NCBI RefSeq assembly: GCF_037152535.1 | Contig: NZ_JBBCMA010000001.1 | Location: 2,170,001 to 2,234,000 of the forward strand | From: Leclercia sp. AS011 | GTDB taxonomy: Bacteria; Pseudomonadota; Gammaproteobacteria; Enterobacterales; Enterobacteriaceae | Length of the DNA stretch: 64,000 nucleotides | Direction: 5' to 3' | Shown: positions 51,097 through 61,839 of the stretch, in pieces | Layout: each line of letters opens with the position of its first letter | Numbering within the stretch: position 1 is the first letter of the stretch | Position numbers and translations under genes: made by a program | Notes under the pieces: model-generated | What the model was told of the DNA's origin: nothing | The model's input: the letters and a program-made list of their open reading frames with translations, nothing else | Database searches by the model: none

Positions 51097-53772
51097 ATGA
51101 TCGACGAGCCTCAGCGCCCGGACCCGGACAAACTGCTGGAGCAGGCTGCCGCTCCCCATCGCGGCAAGCTGAAAATTTTCTTCGGTGCCTGCGCGGGGGT
51201 CGGCAAGACCTTCGCCATGCTCAGTGAAGCGCAGCGTCTGCGCGCCCAGGGGCTCGATATTCTGATCGGCGTGGCGGAGACCCACGGTCGCCAGGAGACC
51301 GCCGCCCTGCTGGCCGGACTGGCGACCCAGCCGCCCCGTCGCATTCACCATCGCGGACGGCTGGTGACGGAGTTTGATCTCGATGCCGCCCTCGCCCGCC
51401 GCCCGGCGCTGATCCTGATGGACGAGCTGGCGCACAGCAATGCCCCCGGCTCGCGCCACCCTAAACGCTGGCAGGACGTCGAGGAGCTGCTGGAGGCGGG
51501 CATCGATGTCTTTACCACCGTTAACGTCCAGCATCTTGAGAGCCTTAACGACGTGGTCAGCGGCGTTACCGGCATTCAGGTCCGGGAGACCGTCCCGGAT
51601 CCGTTCTTCGACGCCGCGGACGAAGTGGTTCTGGTGGATTTGCCCCCGGACGATCTGCGCCAGCGCCTGCACGAAGGCAAGGTTTATATCGCCGGGCAGG
51701 CGGAGCGGGCAATCGAACACTTCTTCCGTAAAGGCAATTTGATCGCCCTGCGCGAGCTGGCCCTGCGCCGCACCGCCGACCGGGTGGACGATCAGATGCG
51801 GGCCTGGCGCGACCATCAGGGTGAGGAAAAAGTCTGGCATACCCGGGATGCGATTCTGCTCTGTATCGGCCACGGCAGCGGCAATGAGAAGCTGGTGCGC
51901 ACCGCCGCGCGTCTGGCGGCGAAGTTCGGCAGCGTCTGGCATGCCGTCTACGTCGAGACACCGCAGCTGCACCGCCTGCCGGAGAACCAGCGCCGCGCCA
52001 TTCTCAGCGCCCTGCGTCTGGCCCAGGAGCTGGGCGCCGAAACCGCCACTCTGGCCGAACAGGCGGAAGATAAAGCCATCCTGCGCTACGCCCGGGAGCA
52101 TAACCTCGGCAAAATTGTTATCGGCAGACGTTCACATCGCCGCTGGTTCAGCCGGGATACCTTTGCCGATAAGCTGGCCCAGCGCGCCCCCGACCTCGAC
52201 CTACTGATCGTCGCTCTTGACGACAAACCCGCAGCCCTGCCCGCCAGAACCCCGGATAACCGGACGTTCAGCGATAAATGGCGGATCCAGCTGCGCGGCT
52301 GTCTTGTGGCGGTCCTGCTCTGCGCCCTGATCACCTTTATCGCCAGCCAGTGGCTACCCGATTTTGATGCCGCCAACCTGGTGATGATCTATCTGCTGGG
52401 GGTGGTGGTGGTGGCGCTGTTTTACGGCCGCTGGCCGTCGGTGCTGGCAACGGTGATCAACGTGGTCAGCTTCGATCTCTTTTTCATCGCCCCGCGCGGC
52501 ACCCTGGCGGTGTCGGATGTCCAGTACGTTCTCACCTTCGCCGTGATGCTGGCGGTGGGCCTGCTGATCGGCAACCTGACAGCGGGGGTGCGCTATCAGG
52601 CGCGGATCGCCCGCTACCGCGAGCAGCGCACCCGCCATCTGTATGAGATGTCGAAGGCGCTGGCGGTGGGCCGCACGCCGCAGGATATCGCTCAGACCAG
52701 CCAGCAGTTTATCCACTCCACCTTTCACGCCCGCAGCCTGATCCTGGTGCCGGATCGCGAGGGCGCGCTGCGCCCGCTCTCTCCCGCCTCGGGCATGACC
52801 CCCTGGGATGAAGCCATCGCCCGCTGGAGCTTCGACAAGGGCCAGCCCGCCGGGGCGGGAACCGACACCCTGCCCGGCGTGCCGTATCTTATCCTGCCGC
52901 TGCAGCACCAGGGAGTGGCTATCGTCGAGCCGTCCAACCTGCGCCAGCTGATGATCCCCGAGCAGCAGCGTCTGCTGGAGACCTTTACCCTGCTGGTCGC
53001 CAATGCCCTTGAACGCCTGGCGTTGACCACCAGCGAAGAGCAGGCGCGATTAGCCAGCGAGCGGGAGAGCATTCGTAACTCCCTGCTGGCGGCCCTCTCG
53101 CACGATCTGCGCACGCCGCTGACGGTGCTGTTCGGCCAGTCGGAGATCCTGACCCTCGACCTTGCGGCAGAGGGCTCGCGCCACGCCCCCCAGGCCAGCG
53201 AGATCCGCCAGCACGTGCTGAATACCACCCGCCTGGTGAACAACCTGCTGGATATGGCGCGGATCCAGTCCGGCGGTTTTAACCTGAAGAAAGAGTGGCT
53301 GACCCTGGAAGAGGTGATCGGCAGCGCCTTAAAAACCCTGGAGCCGGGGCTCGGTGGGCGGCATATCGCGCTCGATATGTCAGATCCCCTGGCCTTGATC
53401 CACGTGGATGGCCCGCTGTTCGAGCGGGTACTGATTAACCTGCTGGAGAACGCCGGCAAGTACGCGGGGAGCAGAGCGCAAATCGGCATTCACGCCAGCG
53501 TCACCCCTGACCAGCTGCAGCTGGAGGTGTGGGATACCGGCCCCGGCATTCCGGTGGGTCAGGAACAGGCTATCTTTGATAAGTTCGCCCGCGGGAATAA
53601 GGAGTCCGCCATTCCCGGCGTCGGGCTGGGGCTGGCCATCTGCCAGGCGATTGTTGAGGTACACGGTGGCACCATCACGGCCCATAACCGCCCCGAAGGG
53701 GGGGCCGGATTTTGTGTTACACTGCCGCGCGACACGCCACCTGAACTGAATGAATTTCCAGAGGATCTGTGA
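51097..53772 (+). CDS. kdpD: Sensor histidine kinase KdpD
   Basis: 891 residues (E. coli 894). N-terminal Kdp domain with Walker A GACAGVGKT, then a universal-stress-protein-like domain, four membrane spans (about 400-500), a GAF-like region, HisKA with His669 in LSHDLRTPL, and an ATPase domain with NLLENAGKY and GVGLGLAICQ. Senses K+ limitation and phosphorylates KdpE. Four-base overlap with kdpE. Confidence 0.97.
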   Translation: MIDEPQRPDPDKLLEQAAAPHRGKLKIFFGACAGVGKTFAMLSEAQRLRAQGLDILIGVAETHGRQETAALLAGLATQPPRRIHHRGRLVTEFDLDAALARRPALILMDELAHSNAPGSRHPKRWQDVEELLEAGIDVFTTVNVQHLESLNDVVSGVTGIQVRETVPDPFFDAADEVVLVDLPPDDLRQRLHEGKVYIAGQAERAIEHFFRKGNLIALRELALRRTADRVDDQMRAWRDHQGEEKVWHTRDAILLCIGHGSGNEKLVRTAARLAAKFGSVWHAVYVETPQLHRLPENQRRAILSALRLAQELGAETATLAEQAEDKAILRYAREHNLGKIVIGRRSHRRWFSRDTFADKLAQRAPDLDLLIVALDDKPAALPARTPDNRTFSDKWRIQLRGCLVAVLLCALITFIASQWLPDFDAANLVMIYLLGVVVVALFYGRWPSVLATVINVVSFDLFFIAPRGTLAVSDVQYVLTFAVMLAVGLLIGNLTAGVRYQARIARYREQRTRHLYEMSKALAVGRTPQDIAQTSQQFIHSTFHARSLILVPDREGALRPLSPASGMTPWDEAIARWSFDKGQPAGAGTDTLPGVPYLILPLQHQGVAIVEPSNLRQLMIPEQQRLLETFTLLVANALERLALTTSEEQARLASERESIRNSLLAALSHDLRTPLTVLFGQSEILTLDLAAEGSRHAPQASEIRQHVLNTTRLVNNLLDMARIQSGGFNLKKEWLTLEEVIGSALKTLEPGLGGRHIALDMSDPLALIHVDGPLFERVLINLLENAGKYAGSRAQIGIHASVTPDQLQLEVWDTGPGIPVGQEQAIFDKFARGNKESAIPGVGLGLAICQAIVEVHGGTITAHNRPEGGAGFCVTLPRDTPPELNEFPEDL

Positions 53773-54446
53773 TTAACGTTCTGATTGTTGAAGATGAACT
53801 CGCCATCAGCCGTTTTCTGCGCGCCGCGCTGGAAGGTGAAGGCCTGCGCGTATACGATGCCGGAACCTTGCAGCGGGGCCTGATTGAAGCCGCCACCCGC
53901 AAGCCGGATCTGGTGATCCTCGATTTGGGTCTGCCGGACGGCGACGGCCTCGACTTTATCCGCGAAGTGCGCCAGTGGAGCCAGATGCCGATCATTGTGC
54001 TCTCGGCGCGTCTGGAAGAGACCGACAAAATTGCCGCGCTTGATGCCGGAGCCGACGACTATCTCAGCAAGCCCTTTGGCATTGGCGAACTGCAGGCGCG
54101 CCTGCGCGTCGCCCTGCGCCGCCACGCCACCACCGCTCCCGCCGATCCGGTATATCGCTTTTCCGATATTCGCGTCGATCTGGCGTCACGACGAATTCAG
54201 CGCGGTGAGGCGGAAATCCACCTGACCCCAATCGAGTTCCGCCTTCTGGCGGTGCTGCTGAACAATCACGGTAAAGTCCTCACCCAGCGCCAGCTGTTAA
54301 GCCAGGTCTGGGGGCCAAATGCGGTGGAGCATAGTCACTACCTGCGCATATATATGGGGCATCTTCGGCAGAAACTCGAGGTGGATCCCGCGCGCCCTCG
54401 CCATTTATTAACTGAAACCGGTATCGGTTATCGGTTTATGCTATGA
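53769..54446 (+). CDS. kdpE: Response regulator KdpE
   Basis: 225 residues, GTG start overlapping the kdpD stop (GTGA). Receiver domain with Asp52 and Lys in LSKPFG, then an OmpR-type winged helix. Activates kdpFABC. Confidence 0.97.
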   Translation: MINVLIVEDELAISRFLRAALEGEGLRVYDAGTLQRGLIEAATRKPDLVILDLGLPDGDGLDFIREVRQWSQMPIIVLSARLEETDKIAALDAGADDYLSKPFGIGELQARLRVALRRHATTAPADPVYRFSDIRVDLASRRIQRGEAEIHLTPIEFRLLAVLLNNHGKVLTQRQLLSQVWGPNAVEHSHYLRIYMGHLRQKLEVDPARPRHLLTETGIGYRFML

Positions 54447-54726
54447 ATAACCATTCAAATTAATTTCACTTAAAATAAAAAAAATCGAATATTTATATCC
54501 AAAGAAAAGATTGCGAAGGCCGGATCTTATTTTTTCGGCAACGCAAAACAATTAAAATACATAAAATTAACACAATTCACACGAAACAGCGTTTTGATCT
54601 GCGCTCTACATGAAATGCGGAGATTTATTTCTTAAATGATCCTATAATATTGATCATCTTCACGGTTTGCCCCCCTTTTCCGGATAAAATGACCACGCTT
54701 TCAATTACTGAAAGGGAAAAGTAAAA

Positions 54727-54831
54727 ATGGAAAACAACAATCGTTTTATGCCTCACATAAGGCGGGTAACGCATATCATGAAGTTTGCCCACCGCAACTG
54801 CTTTGACTTTCATCTCTTCAACGCCCGGTAG
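54727..54831 (+). CDS. speFL: Ornithine-sensing leader peptide SpeFL
   Basis: 34 codons, MENNNRFMPHIRRVTHIMKF... ending FDFHLFNAR. It keeps the HIRR-THIMKFAHRN and FDFH-FNAR elements of the E. coli/Salmonella leader. That peptide binds ornithine in the ribosome tunnel, stalls translation and relieves Rho-dependent termination before speF. It is short and lies between kdpE and speF; the flanking 54447-54726 is AT-rich with no other supported gene. Confidence 0.92.
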   Translation: MENNNRFMPHIRRVTHIMKFAHRNCFDFHLFNAR

Positions 54832-54967
54832 TCCTTCGACTTCTGGCGCACTTGCTTACAGGCATCCCTAAAAAGATCGCTTTTACAGCCGGTTGGCTGT
54901 GAACCCGTGCGCTTATTCCCCTTGATTCAGACGCATCCGTCACCGGACGGACTGGATTTTATTGTGC

Positions 54968-55018
54968 AAAAAGCAATGTCCTGATTTTTTTATCAGCGGC
55001 CCGACTTTGCTTTTTTTC
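54968..55018 (+). terminator. Terminator-like attenuator structure before speF
   Basis: Outer arms AAAAAGCAA / TTGCTTTTT (nine base pairs) enclosing an inner hairpin CTGAT / ATCAG, followed by a T-run. Lies 68 bases before speF, downstream of speFL. Confidence 0.55.
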
Positions 55019-55085
55019 CGGTATATAGCGATTTCTTATTTATAGAAATCGAAGGACCCTTATTACCTAAAATAAAGAGTGAAAG

Positions 55086-57284
55086 ATGAAAACGTTAAAA
55101 ATTGCCACCAGCCGTACCTGCCCACACTGTTTTACTACCACCCGTGACATAGTGGATGTAAACGACTCGGATTATATCGACGTCGCTGCGGTGGTGCTGG
55201 CGGTGAGCGATATTGAAAACGGCACGATCGAAAAAATAGACGCGACGGGTTTTAATATTCCCGTATTTATTTCCACCCATAAAGAAGAGATTGTTCCGGC
55301 AGAGTATTTATCGCGCATTCAGGGCGTTTTTGAATGTGCCGACAACTGCAATGATTTCTACGGACGCCAGCTGGAAGCGGCCGCGCAGAAGTACGAAACG
55401 CAGCTGCGTCCGCCGTTCTTCCGCGCGCTGGTGGATTACGTCGCCCAGGGCAACAGCGCCTTTGACTGCCCGGGGCATCAGGGCGGGCAGTTCTTCCGTC
55501 GTCATCCGGCGGGTAATCAGTTTGTCGATTTCTTTGGTGAGACGCTGTTCCGCTCCGACCTGTGCAATGCCGATGTGGCGATGGGCGATCTACTGATCCA
55601 CGAAGGCGCGCCGTGTATCGCCCAGCAGCATGCGGCGAAAGTCTTTAATGCGGATAAAACCTACTTCGTGCTGAATGGGACGTCCTCTTCCAACAAGGTG
55701 GTGCTTAACGCCCTGCTCACCCCGGATGATCTGGTGCTGTTCGATCGTAATAACCATAAATCCAACCACCACGGGGCGCTGTTGCAGGCCGGGGCCACAC
55801 CGGTCTATCTCGAAACCGCGCGTAACCCGTACGGCTTTATCGGCGGTATCGATGCCCACTGCTTTGAAGAGAGCTATCTGCGCGAGCTGGTGTCAGAGGT
55901 GGCGCCGGGCCGGGCACGTGACCAACGTCCGTTCCGCCTGGCGGTGATCCAGCTCGGCACCTACGATGGCACCATCTATAACGCCCGTCAGGTGGTGGAT
56001 AAGATTGGTCATCTCTGCGATTACATCCTGTTTGACTCTGCCTGGGTAGGTTACGAGCAGTTTATCCCGATGATGGCGGACTGCTCCCCGCTGCTGCTGG
56101 AGCTGGACGAGAACGACCCGGGCATTCTGGTCACCCAGTCGGTGCATAAACAGCAGGCGGGTTTCTCCCAGACTTCGCAGATCCACAAGAAAGACCGCCA
56201 CATTAAAGGCCAGCAGCGTTATGTCCCGCATAAACGTCTGAACAACGCCTTTATGATGCACGCCTCCACCAGCCCGTTCTATCCGCTGTTTGCCGCCTTG
56301 GATATCAACGCCCGGATGCATGAGGGGCAAAGCGGCCGCAACATGTGGATGGACTGCGTGGTGAACGGTATCGAGGCGCGCAAGCTGATCCTGCAAAACT
56401 GCCAGTTCATTCGCCCGTTTGTGCCGGAAACGGTGGATGGCCGTCCATGGGAAAGTGCCGACACCGCCGACATTGCCACCAATCTGCGCTTCTTCCACTT
56501 CGTACCGGGCGAGAACTGGCACGCTTTTGAAGGCTACGCCGAGCACCAGTACTTTATCGATCCGTGCAAACTGCTGCTGACTACGCCGGGGATCAATGCC
56601 CGCACCGGTGAGTATGACGATTTCGGCGTTCCGGCCACCATTCTGGCTAACTTCCTGCGTGAAAACGGCATCGTCCCGGAGAAATGCGATCTCAACTCGA
56701 TCCTGTTCCTGCTCACCCCTGCGGAAGATATGGGTAAGCTGCAGCAGCTGGTCGCCCAGCTGGTGCGCTTCGAGAAACTGCTCCAGACCGATGCTCCGCT
56801 GAAAGAGGTGCTGCCGTCGATCTGTAAACAGTACCCGGAACGCTACGCCGGTTACACCCTGCGCCAGATCTGTCAGGAGATGCATGAGCTGTACGCCCGC
56901 CATAACGTGAAGCAGTTGCAGAAAGAGATGTTCCGTAAATCGCACTTCCCACGGGTGATGATGAACCCGCAGGACGCCAACTACGCCTACCTGCGCGGCG
57001 AGGTCGAGCTGGTCTCCCTGCGCGATGCGGAAGGCCTGATTGCCGCTGAAGGTGCCCTCCCTTATCCGCCGGGCGTGCTGTGTGTGGTTCCGGGTGAGAT
57101 CTGGGGTGGATCGGTGCTGCGCTACTTCGCCGCTCTCGAAGAGGGGATCAACCTGCTGCCGGGCTTTGCCCCGGAACTGCAGGGCGTCTACGTCGAAGAG
57201 TGTGACGGACGTAAACAGGTTCGCTGCTACGTCATCAAACAACCTGCCGCTCAGCCCGCGCTGCTGAAAGGAGAGACATTATGA
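55086..57284 (+). CDS. speF: Inducible ornithine decarboxylase SpeF
   Basis: PLP enzyme converting ornithine to putrescine, acid-induced. 732 residues, with the PLP Lys355 in SVHKQQAGFSQ. N-terminal wing domain begins MKTLKIATSRTCPHCF. Overlaps potE by four bases. Confidence 0.97.
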   Translation: MKTLKIATSRTCPHCFTTTRDIVDVNDSDYIDVAAVVLAVSDIENGTIEKIDATGFNIPVFISTHKEEIVPAEYLSRIQGVFECADNCNDFYGRQLEAAAQKYETQLRPPFFRALVDYVAQGNSAFDCPGHQGGQFFRRHPAGNQFVDFFGETLFRSDLCNADVAMGDLLIHEGAPCIAQQHAAKVFNADKTYFVLNGTSSSNKVVLNALLTPDDLVLFDRNNHKSNHHGALLQAGATPVYLETARNPYGFIGGIDAHCFEESYLRELVSEVAPGRARDQRPFRLAVIQLGTYDGTIYNARQVVDKIGHLCDYILFDSAWVGYEQFIPMMADCSPLLLELDENDPGILVTQSVHKQQAGFSQTSQIHKKDRHIKGQQRYVPHKRLNNAFMMHASTSPFYPLFAALDINARMHEGQSGRNMWMDCVVNGIEARKLILQNCQFIRPFVPETVDGRPWESADTADIATNLRFFHFVPGENWHAFEGYAEHQYFIDPCKLLLTTPGINARTGEYDDFGVPATILANFLRENGIVPEKCDLNSILFLLTPAEDMGKLQQLVAQLVRFEKLLQTDAPLKEVLPSICKQYPERYAGYTLRQICQEMHELYARHNVKQLQKEMFRKSHFPRVMMNPQDANYAYLRGEVELVSLRDAEGLIAAEGALPYPPGVLCVVPGEIWGGSVLRYFAALEEGINLLPGFAPELQGVYVEECDGRKQVRCYVIKQPAAQPALLKGETL

Positions 57285-58594
57285 GTAAATCCAACAAAAT
57301 GGGGGTGGTGCAGCTCACCATCCTCACCATGGTCAACATGATGGGCTCCGGCATTATCATGCTTCCCACCAAGCTTGCGGAGGTGGGGACCATCTCGATC
57401 ATCTCCTGGCTGGTGACGGCGGTAGGTTCGATGGCGCTGGCGTGGGCCTTCGCCAAGTGCGGGATGTTCAGCCGCAAGTCAGGCGGGATGGGCGGCTATG
57501 CCGAATATGCCTTCGGTAAGTCGGGTAACTTTATGGCCAACTATACCTACGGCGTATCGTTGCTGATCGCTAACGTCGCCATTGCGATTTCGGCGGTGGG
57601 TTACGGTACCGAGTTATTCGGCGCAACGCTGAGCCCGGTACAAATTGGTTTAGCCACCATCGGCGTGCTGTGGATCTGCACCGTCGCCAACTTTGGCGGG
57701 GCGCGCATTACCGGACAGCTCAGCAGCATTACCGTCTGGGGCGTGATCATCCCGGTGGTCGGGCTGTGCATCATCGGCTGGTTCTGGTTTAGCCCGACGC
57801 TGTACGCCAACTCCTGGAACCCGCACCATGTGCCGTTCTTCACCGCCGTAGGCTCGTCCATCGCCATGACGTTATGGGCCTTCCTCGGGCTGGAATCCGC
57901 CTGTGCTAACGCCGAAGTGGTGGAAAATCCGGAGAAGAACGTGCCGATTGCGGTGCTGGGCGGAACTCTGGGCGCGGCGGTGATCTATATCGTCTCCACC
58001 AACGTGATTGCCGGGATTGTGCCGAACATGGATCTCGCCAACTCTACCGCGCCGTTCGGGCTGGCCTTCGCGCAGATGTTCACTCCGGAAGTCGGGAAAG
58101 TGATCATGGGTCTGATGGTAATGTCGTGCTGCGGTTCACTCCTCGGCTGGCAGTTCACCATCGCCCAGGTGTTTAAAACCTCGGCCGACGCGGGTTACTT
58201 CCCGAAAATCTTCTCCCGCGTCACCAAATCAGAAGCACCGGTGCAAGGGATGCTGGCGATTGTTGTCTTCCAGAGCGGTCTGTCGCTGATGACCATCAGC
58301 CCGTCGCTGAACAGCCAGTTCAACGTGCTGGTCAACCTGGCGGTGGTGACCAATATCATCCCGTACATTCTGTCGATGGCGGCGCTGGTGATTATTCAGA
58401 AGGTGGCGAAAGTCGACCCGGGCAAAGCGAAGGTGGCCAATATTGTGGCGCTGGTGGGGGCAATTTACAGTTTCTATGCCCTCTACTCTTCCGGCCAGGA
58501 AGCGATGCTGTACGGGGCGATGGTGACCTTTATGGGCTGGACGCTCTACGGGCTGGTATCGCCGCGCTTTGAGCTAAAGAATAAACTGAGCTAA
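57281..58594 (+). CDS. potE: Putrescine-ornithine antiporter PotE
   Basis: 437 residues (E. coli 439), APC-family with about 12 spans. First span contains NMMGSGIIMLP, the substrate-binding glycine motif. Exchanges cytoplasmic putrescine for external ornithine, completing acid resistance with SpeF. Confidence 0.97.
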   Translation: MSKSNKMGVVQLTILTMVNMMGSGIIMLPTKLAEVGTISIISWLVTAVGSMALAWAFAKCGMFSRKSGGMGGYAEYAFGKSGNFMANYTYGVSLLIANVAIAISAVGYGTELFGATLSPVQIGLATIGVLWICTVANFGGARITGQLSSITVWGVIIPVVGLCIIGWFWFSPTLYANSWNPHHVPFFTAVGSSIAMTLWAFLGLESACANAEVVENPEKNVPIAVLGGTLGAAVIYIVSTNVIAGIVPNMDLANSTAPFGLAFAQMFTPEVGKVIMGLMVMSCCGSLLGWQFTIAQVFKTSADAGYFPKIFSRVTKSEAPVQGMLAIVVFQSGLSLMTISPSLNSQFNVLVNLAVVTNIIPYILSMAALVIIQKVAKVDPGKAKVANIVALVGAIYSFYALYSSGQEAMLYGAMVTFMGWTLYGLVSPRFELKNKLS

Positions 58595-58599
58595 TAAAA

Positions 58600-58625
58600 A
58601 AACGGCAACCCCAGGGTTGCCGTTT
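58600..58625 (-). terminator. pgm terminator (shared hairpin after potE)
   Basis: AAACGGCAACC / GGTTGCCGTTT stem. On the minus strand it is followed by seven T residues; on the plus strand only TTTGAATTT follows. It mainly serves pgm and could help end speF-potE. Confidence 0.8.
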
Positions 58626-58635
58626 GAATTTCCAG

Positions 58636-58661
58636 GCCGGGCAAACGCAGCGCCGCCCGGC
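58636..58661. repeat. REP-like element downstream of pgm
   Basis: GCCGGGCAAACGCAGCGCCG...CCCGGC palindrome between convergent potE and pgm. Confidence 0.75.
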
Positions 58662-58674
58662 ACACCTACCGCAC

Positions 58675-60315
58675 TTATGCGTTTTTCAGCACTTCACTCA
58701 CAATCTCCACCGCTTCTTTCTCGATCAGCTGACGGTGCTCGTCGCCAAGGAAGCTTTCACAGTAGATTTTGTACGCATCTTCGGTACCGGATGGACGGGC
58801 TGCGAACCAGCCGTTCTCGGTCATCACCTTCAGGCCGCCAATCGACGCGCCGTTACCCGGTGCTGCCGTCAGACGGGCAGTGATCGGGTCACCCGCCAGG
58901 GTGCTGGCACTGACCATTTCAGGAGACAGTTTAGACAGCGCCGCTTTCTGTGCAGAAGTAGCAGAAGCCTGCAGACGGTTATAGCTCGGGGCACCGAAAC
59001 GGGCTGCCAGCTCGTTGTAGTGCTCCTGCGGGTTCTTACCGGTGACGGCAGTGATTTCCGCTGCCAGCAGGCACATGATGATGCCATCTTTGTCGGTAGA
59101 CCACGGCGTACCGTTGAAGCGCAGGAAGGATGCCCCCGCGCTCTCTTCGCCGCCAAAACCGAAGCTGCCGTCGAACAGACCATCCACAAACCACTTGAAG
59201 CCCACCGGCACTTCCACCAGCTTGCGGCCCAGGTCGTTCACCACGCGGTCGATCATGGCGGAGGAGACCAGGGTTTTACCCACGGCAACCTCTGCGCCCC
59301 ACTGTGGACGATGCTGGAACAGGTAGTTGATGGCAACGGCCAGGTAGTGGTTCGGGTTCATCAGCCCCGCCGGGGTGACGATGCCGTGACGGTCGTAGTC
59401 CGGGTCGTTGGCGAAGGCGAGGTCGAACTTGTCGCGCAGCGCCAGCAGGCCGGCCATCGCGCACTCAGAGGAGCAGTCCATGCGGATCGCGCCGTCTTTA
59501 TCGAGGTGCATAAAGCGGAAGGTCTGATCGACATGGTCGTTAACGATGGTCAGATCCAGCTTGTAGTGCTCGGCAATACGTTTCCAGTATTCGATACCGG
59601 AACCGCCGAGCGGATCAACGCCCAGCTTCAGACCGGCTTTCTGGATCGCCGCCATATCGACGATATCCGCCAGCCCTTCGACGAACGGCTGCACCAGATC
59701 CTGCTCTTTCACGTGGCCGGAGGCCATCGCCTCGTCCAGGGAAATACGCTTCACGCCTTTCAGGCCGTCGGCCAGCAGGGCGTTGGCGCGATCTTCCACC
59801 ACTTTGGTGACGTTGGTGTCAGCCGGGCCGCCATTAGGTGGATTGTATTTGATGCCGCCATCTTCCGGCGGGTTGTGGGACGGCGTGATCACAATACCAT
59901 CCGCCTGCGCGCCACCTTTCTGGTTATGCACCAGAATAGCGTTTGAGACCGCAGGGGTCGGGGTATAGCCGTTGTTTTCCTGAATCACGACGTCCACGCC
60001 GTTGGCGGCCAGCACTTCCAACACGGAAATAAAGGCTGGCTCTGACAGGGCGTGGGTATCTTTACCAACGTAGCACGGACCGGTGATGCCATTTTTGGCA
60101 CGCTCTTCCGCGATGGCCTGAGCAATGGCCAGAATATGCGGCTCGTTAAAGCTGTGACGTACCGCACTGCCGCGGTGCCCGGATGTACCAAACTTCACTG
60201 CGTGTTCTGCGTTACCCACTTCCGGCTTCAGCACGTAGTACTGCGCGGTAAGCTGGGCGACGTTAATCAAATCGCTCTGTTGTGCAGGTTGACCCGCACG
60301 ATTGTGATTTGCCAT
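58675..60315 (-). CDS. pgm: Phosphoglucomutase Pgm
   Basis: Interconverts glucose-1-phosphate and glucose-6-phosphate; links galactose catabolism with glycolysis. 546 residues from [12 protein letters not shown]. Active phosphoserine in [11 protein letters not shown], metal-binding DPDYDRHG, and phosphate-binding [10 protein letters not shown]. 24 bases after seqA. Confidence 0.97.
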   Translation of the reverse strand: MANHNRAGQPAQQSDLINVAQLTAQYYVLKPEVGNAEHAVKFGTSGHRGSAVRHSFNEPHILAIAQAIAEERAKNGITGPCYVGKDTHALSEPAFISVLEVLAANGVDVVIQENNGYTPTPAVSNAILVHNQKGGAQADGIVITPSHNPPEDGGIKYNPPNGGPADTNVTKVVEDRANALLADGLKGVKRISLDEAMASGHVKEQDLVQPFVEGLADIVDMAAIQKAGLKLGVDPLGGSGIEYWKRIAEHYKLDLTIVNDHVDQTFRFMHLDKDGAIRMDCSSECAMAGLLALRDKFDLAFANDPDYDRHGIVTPAGLMNPNHYLAVAINYLFQHRPQWGAEVAVGKTLVSSAMIDRVVNDLGRKLVEVPVGFKWFVDGLFDGSFGFGGEESAGASFLRFNGTPWSTDKDGIIMCLLAAEITAVTGKNPQEHYNELAARFGAPSYNRLQASATSAQKAALSKLSPEMVSASTLAGDPITARLTAAPGNGASIGGLKVMTENGWFAARPSGTEDAYKIYCESFLGDEHRQLIEKEAVEIVSEVLKNA

Positions 60316-60339
60316 TGCCTGGTCCTTCTGATGCAAGGG

Positions 60340-60882
60340 TTAGATAGTGCCGCAAACCTTATCAGTCAATTCCGCCGGGAACTGCATGGATTGCATGATG
60401 TGTTCGATCATGCTGCGCTTGCGTCCGGTGTTGGTATTGGTGATCACCCAGTACGGTGTACCAGGCAGGTGCTTGGGCTTAGTTTGATTGCCATTCTGTA
60501 ACAGCGTTTGCTCGTCAGCCGCGAAATAGACGCGGGTACGACCGTGAAGTGACTCCGTCGCGTCGGCAAATGCGTTGTTATCCAGTGAATAGAGTGTAGT
60601 CAGCACCAGCATAAAGCGGTTAACCGCTTTCTTCTGCTCAGCGTATTCGTCGGAAAGCAGTAATTCGCGCATCGCACGCACTTTGTCTTTTACCGGTGAC
60701 AGCGGCTTTTCCTGCGCAACCGCAGCGGGCTGGCGCGATTCTTTGATGGCCGGAGCGGCAGACTGCGAGGCGGCGGCAATTTTCAGCATGCGCCGTAAAA
60801 TGTCGGACGCGCTCTCACCAATGTGCCGCGTCTGGCTGGCGATATACTGATAAAGCTCGTCATCAACTTCGATTGTTTTCAT
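60340..60882 (-). CDS. seqA: Replication initiation negative modulator SeqA
   Basis: Binds hemimethylated GATC pairs and sequesters oriC. 180 residues from MKTIEVDDELYQYIA. N-terminal oligomerisation domain, a variable Ala/Pro/Gln-rich linker, and C-terminal DNA-binding domain (GRTRVYFAADEQTLL, NQTKPKHLPGTPYWV). First gene of seqA-pgm. Confidence 0.97.
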   Translation of the reverse strand: MKTIEVDDELYQYIASQTRHIGESASDILRRMLKIAAASQSAAPAIKESRQPAAVAQEKPLSPVKDKVRAMRELLLSDEYAEQKKAVNRFMLVLTTLYSLDNNAFADATESLHGRTRVYFAADEQTLLQNGNQTKPKHLPGTPYWVITNTNTGRKRSMIEHIMQSMQFPAELTDKVCGTI

Positions 60883-61065
60883 CTTAATCCAGTGCGATAT
60901 CTTATCTGAATACAAGTCGTTGGGAGTATAAGTTCAAAACCCAACAGCGGATAGCGTCAAGCCAGAATGGCGGCAAAAGTCAGAATTAACTGTTTCCTTG
61001 CAGCCGGGCGGCAGAATGGTCAACATGATACCCTAACCTGACATACGTAAAAAAAGAACTTTGCC

Positions 61066-61839
61066 ATGAAATTGAATACCCGAGCGCAATCTGCACAATC
61101 GCCGCACAATAATTCTCCCATCGTCCTGGTGCATGGCCTGTTTGGCAGCCTGGATAACCTTGGCGTGCTGGCACGGGATCTGGTGACCGACCACGCGCTG
61201 TTGCAGGTAGATATGCGCAACCACGGTCTGTCGCCGCGTTCGCCGCAGATGACCTACGCCGATATGGCCAAGGATCTGCTGGATACTCTGGATGAGCACA
61301 ATATAGAAAAGGCGATCCTGATTGGTCATTCAATGGGCGGCAAAGCGGTGATGGCGCTGACGGCGCTCGCGCCAGAGCGAATTGCCGGGCTGGTGGTGAT
61401 CGACGTCGCGCCGGTCGATTACGACGTGCGTCGCCACGATGAGATCTTCGCCGCCATTAACGCCGTCACGGACGCAGGCGTCAGCACTCGCCAGCAGGCC
61501 GCGACGGTGATGCGTGAACATCTGGACGAAGAAGGTGTCGTGCAGTTCCTGCTGAAATCCTTTGTCGATGGCCAGTGGCGCTTCAACGTGCCGGTGCTCT
61601 GGGATCAGTACAACCAGATCGTCGGCTGGCAGCCGGTAGCGGCGTGGCCGCACCCCACCCTGTTTATTACCGGCGGTAATTCGCCGTATGTGACCGAGGC
61701 GTACCGTGAGGCGCTGCTGGGGCAATTCCCTCAGGCGCGGGCGCACGTGATTGCCGGGGCCGGACACTGGGTCCATGCTGAAAAACCGGACGCGGTGCTG
61801 CGCGCTATCCGCCGTTACCTCGCTGACATCGAAAATTGA
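61066..61839 (+). CDS. ybfF: Alpha/beta-hydrolase esterase YbfF
   Basis: 257 residues. Nucleophile Ser89 in GHSMGG, oxyanion motif HGLFGS, and C-terminal His in GAGHWVHAEKP. Acyl-ester hydrolase with undefined natural substrate. Divergent from seqA with a 183-base gap. Confidence 0.94.
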   Translation: MKLNTRAQSAQSPHNNSPIVLVHGLFGSLDNLGVLARDLVTDHALLQVDMRNHGLSPRSPQMTYADMAKDLLDTLDEHNIEKAILIGHSMGGKAVMALTALAPERIAGLVVIDVAPVDYDVRRHDEIFAAINAVTDAGVSTRQQAATVMREHLDEEGVVQFLLKSFVDGQWRFNVPVLWDQYNQIVGWQPVAAWPHPTLFITGGNSPYVTEAYREALLGQFPQARAHVIAGAGHWVHAEKPDAVLRAIRRYLADIEN

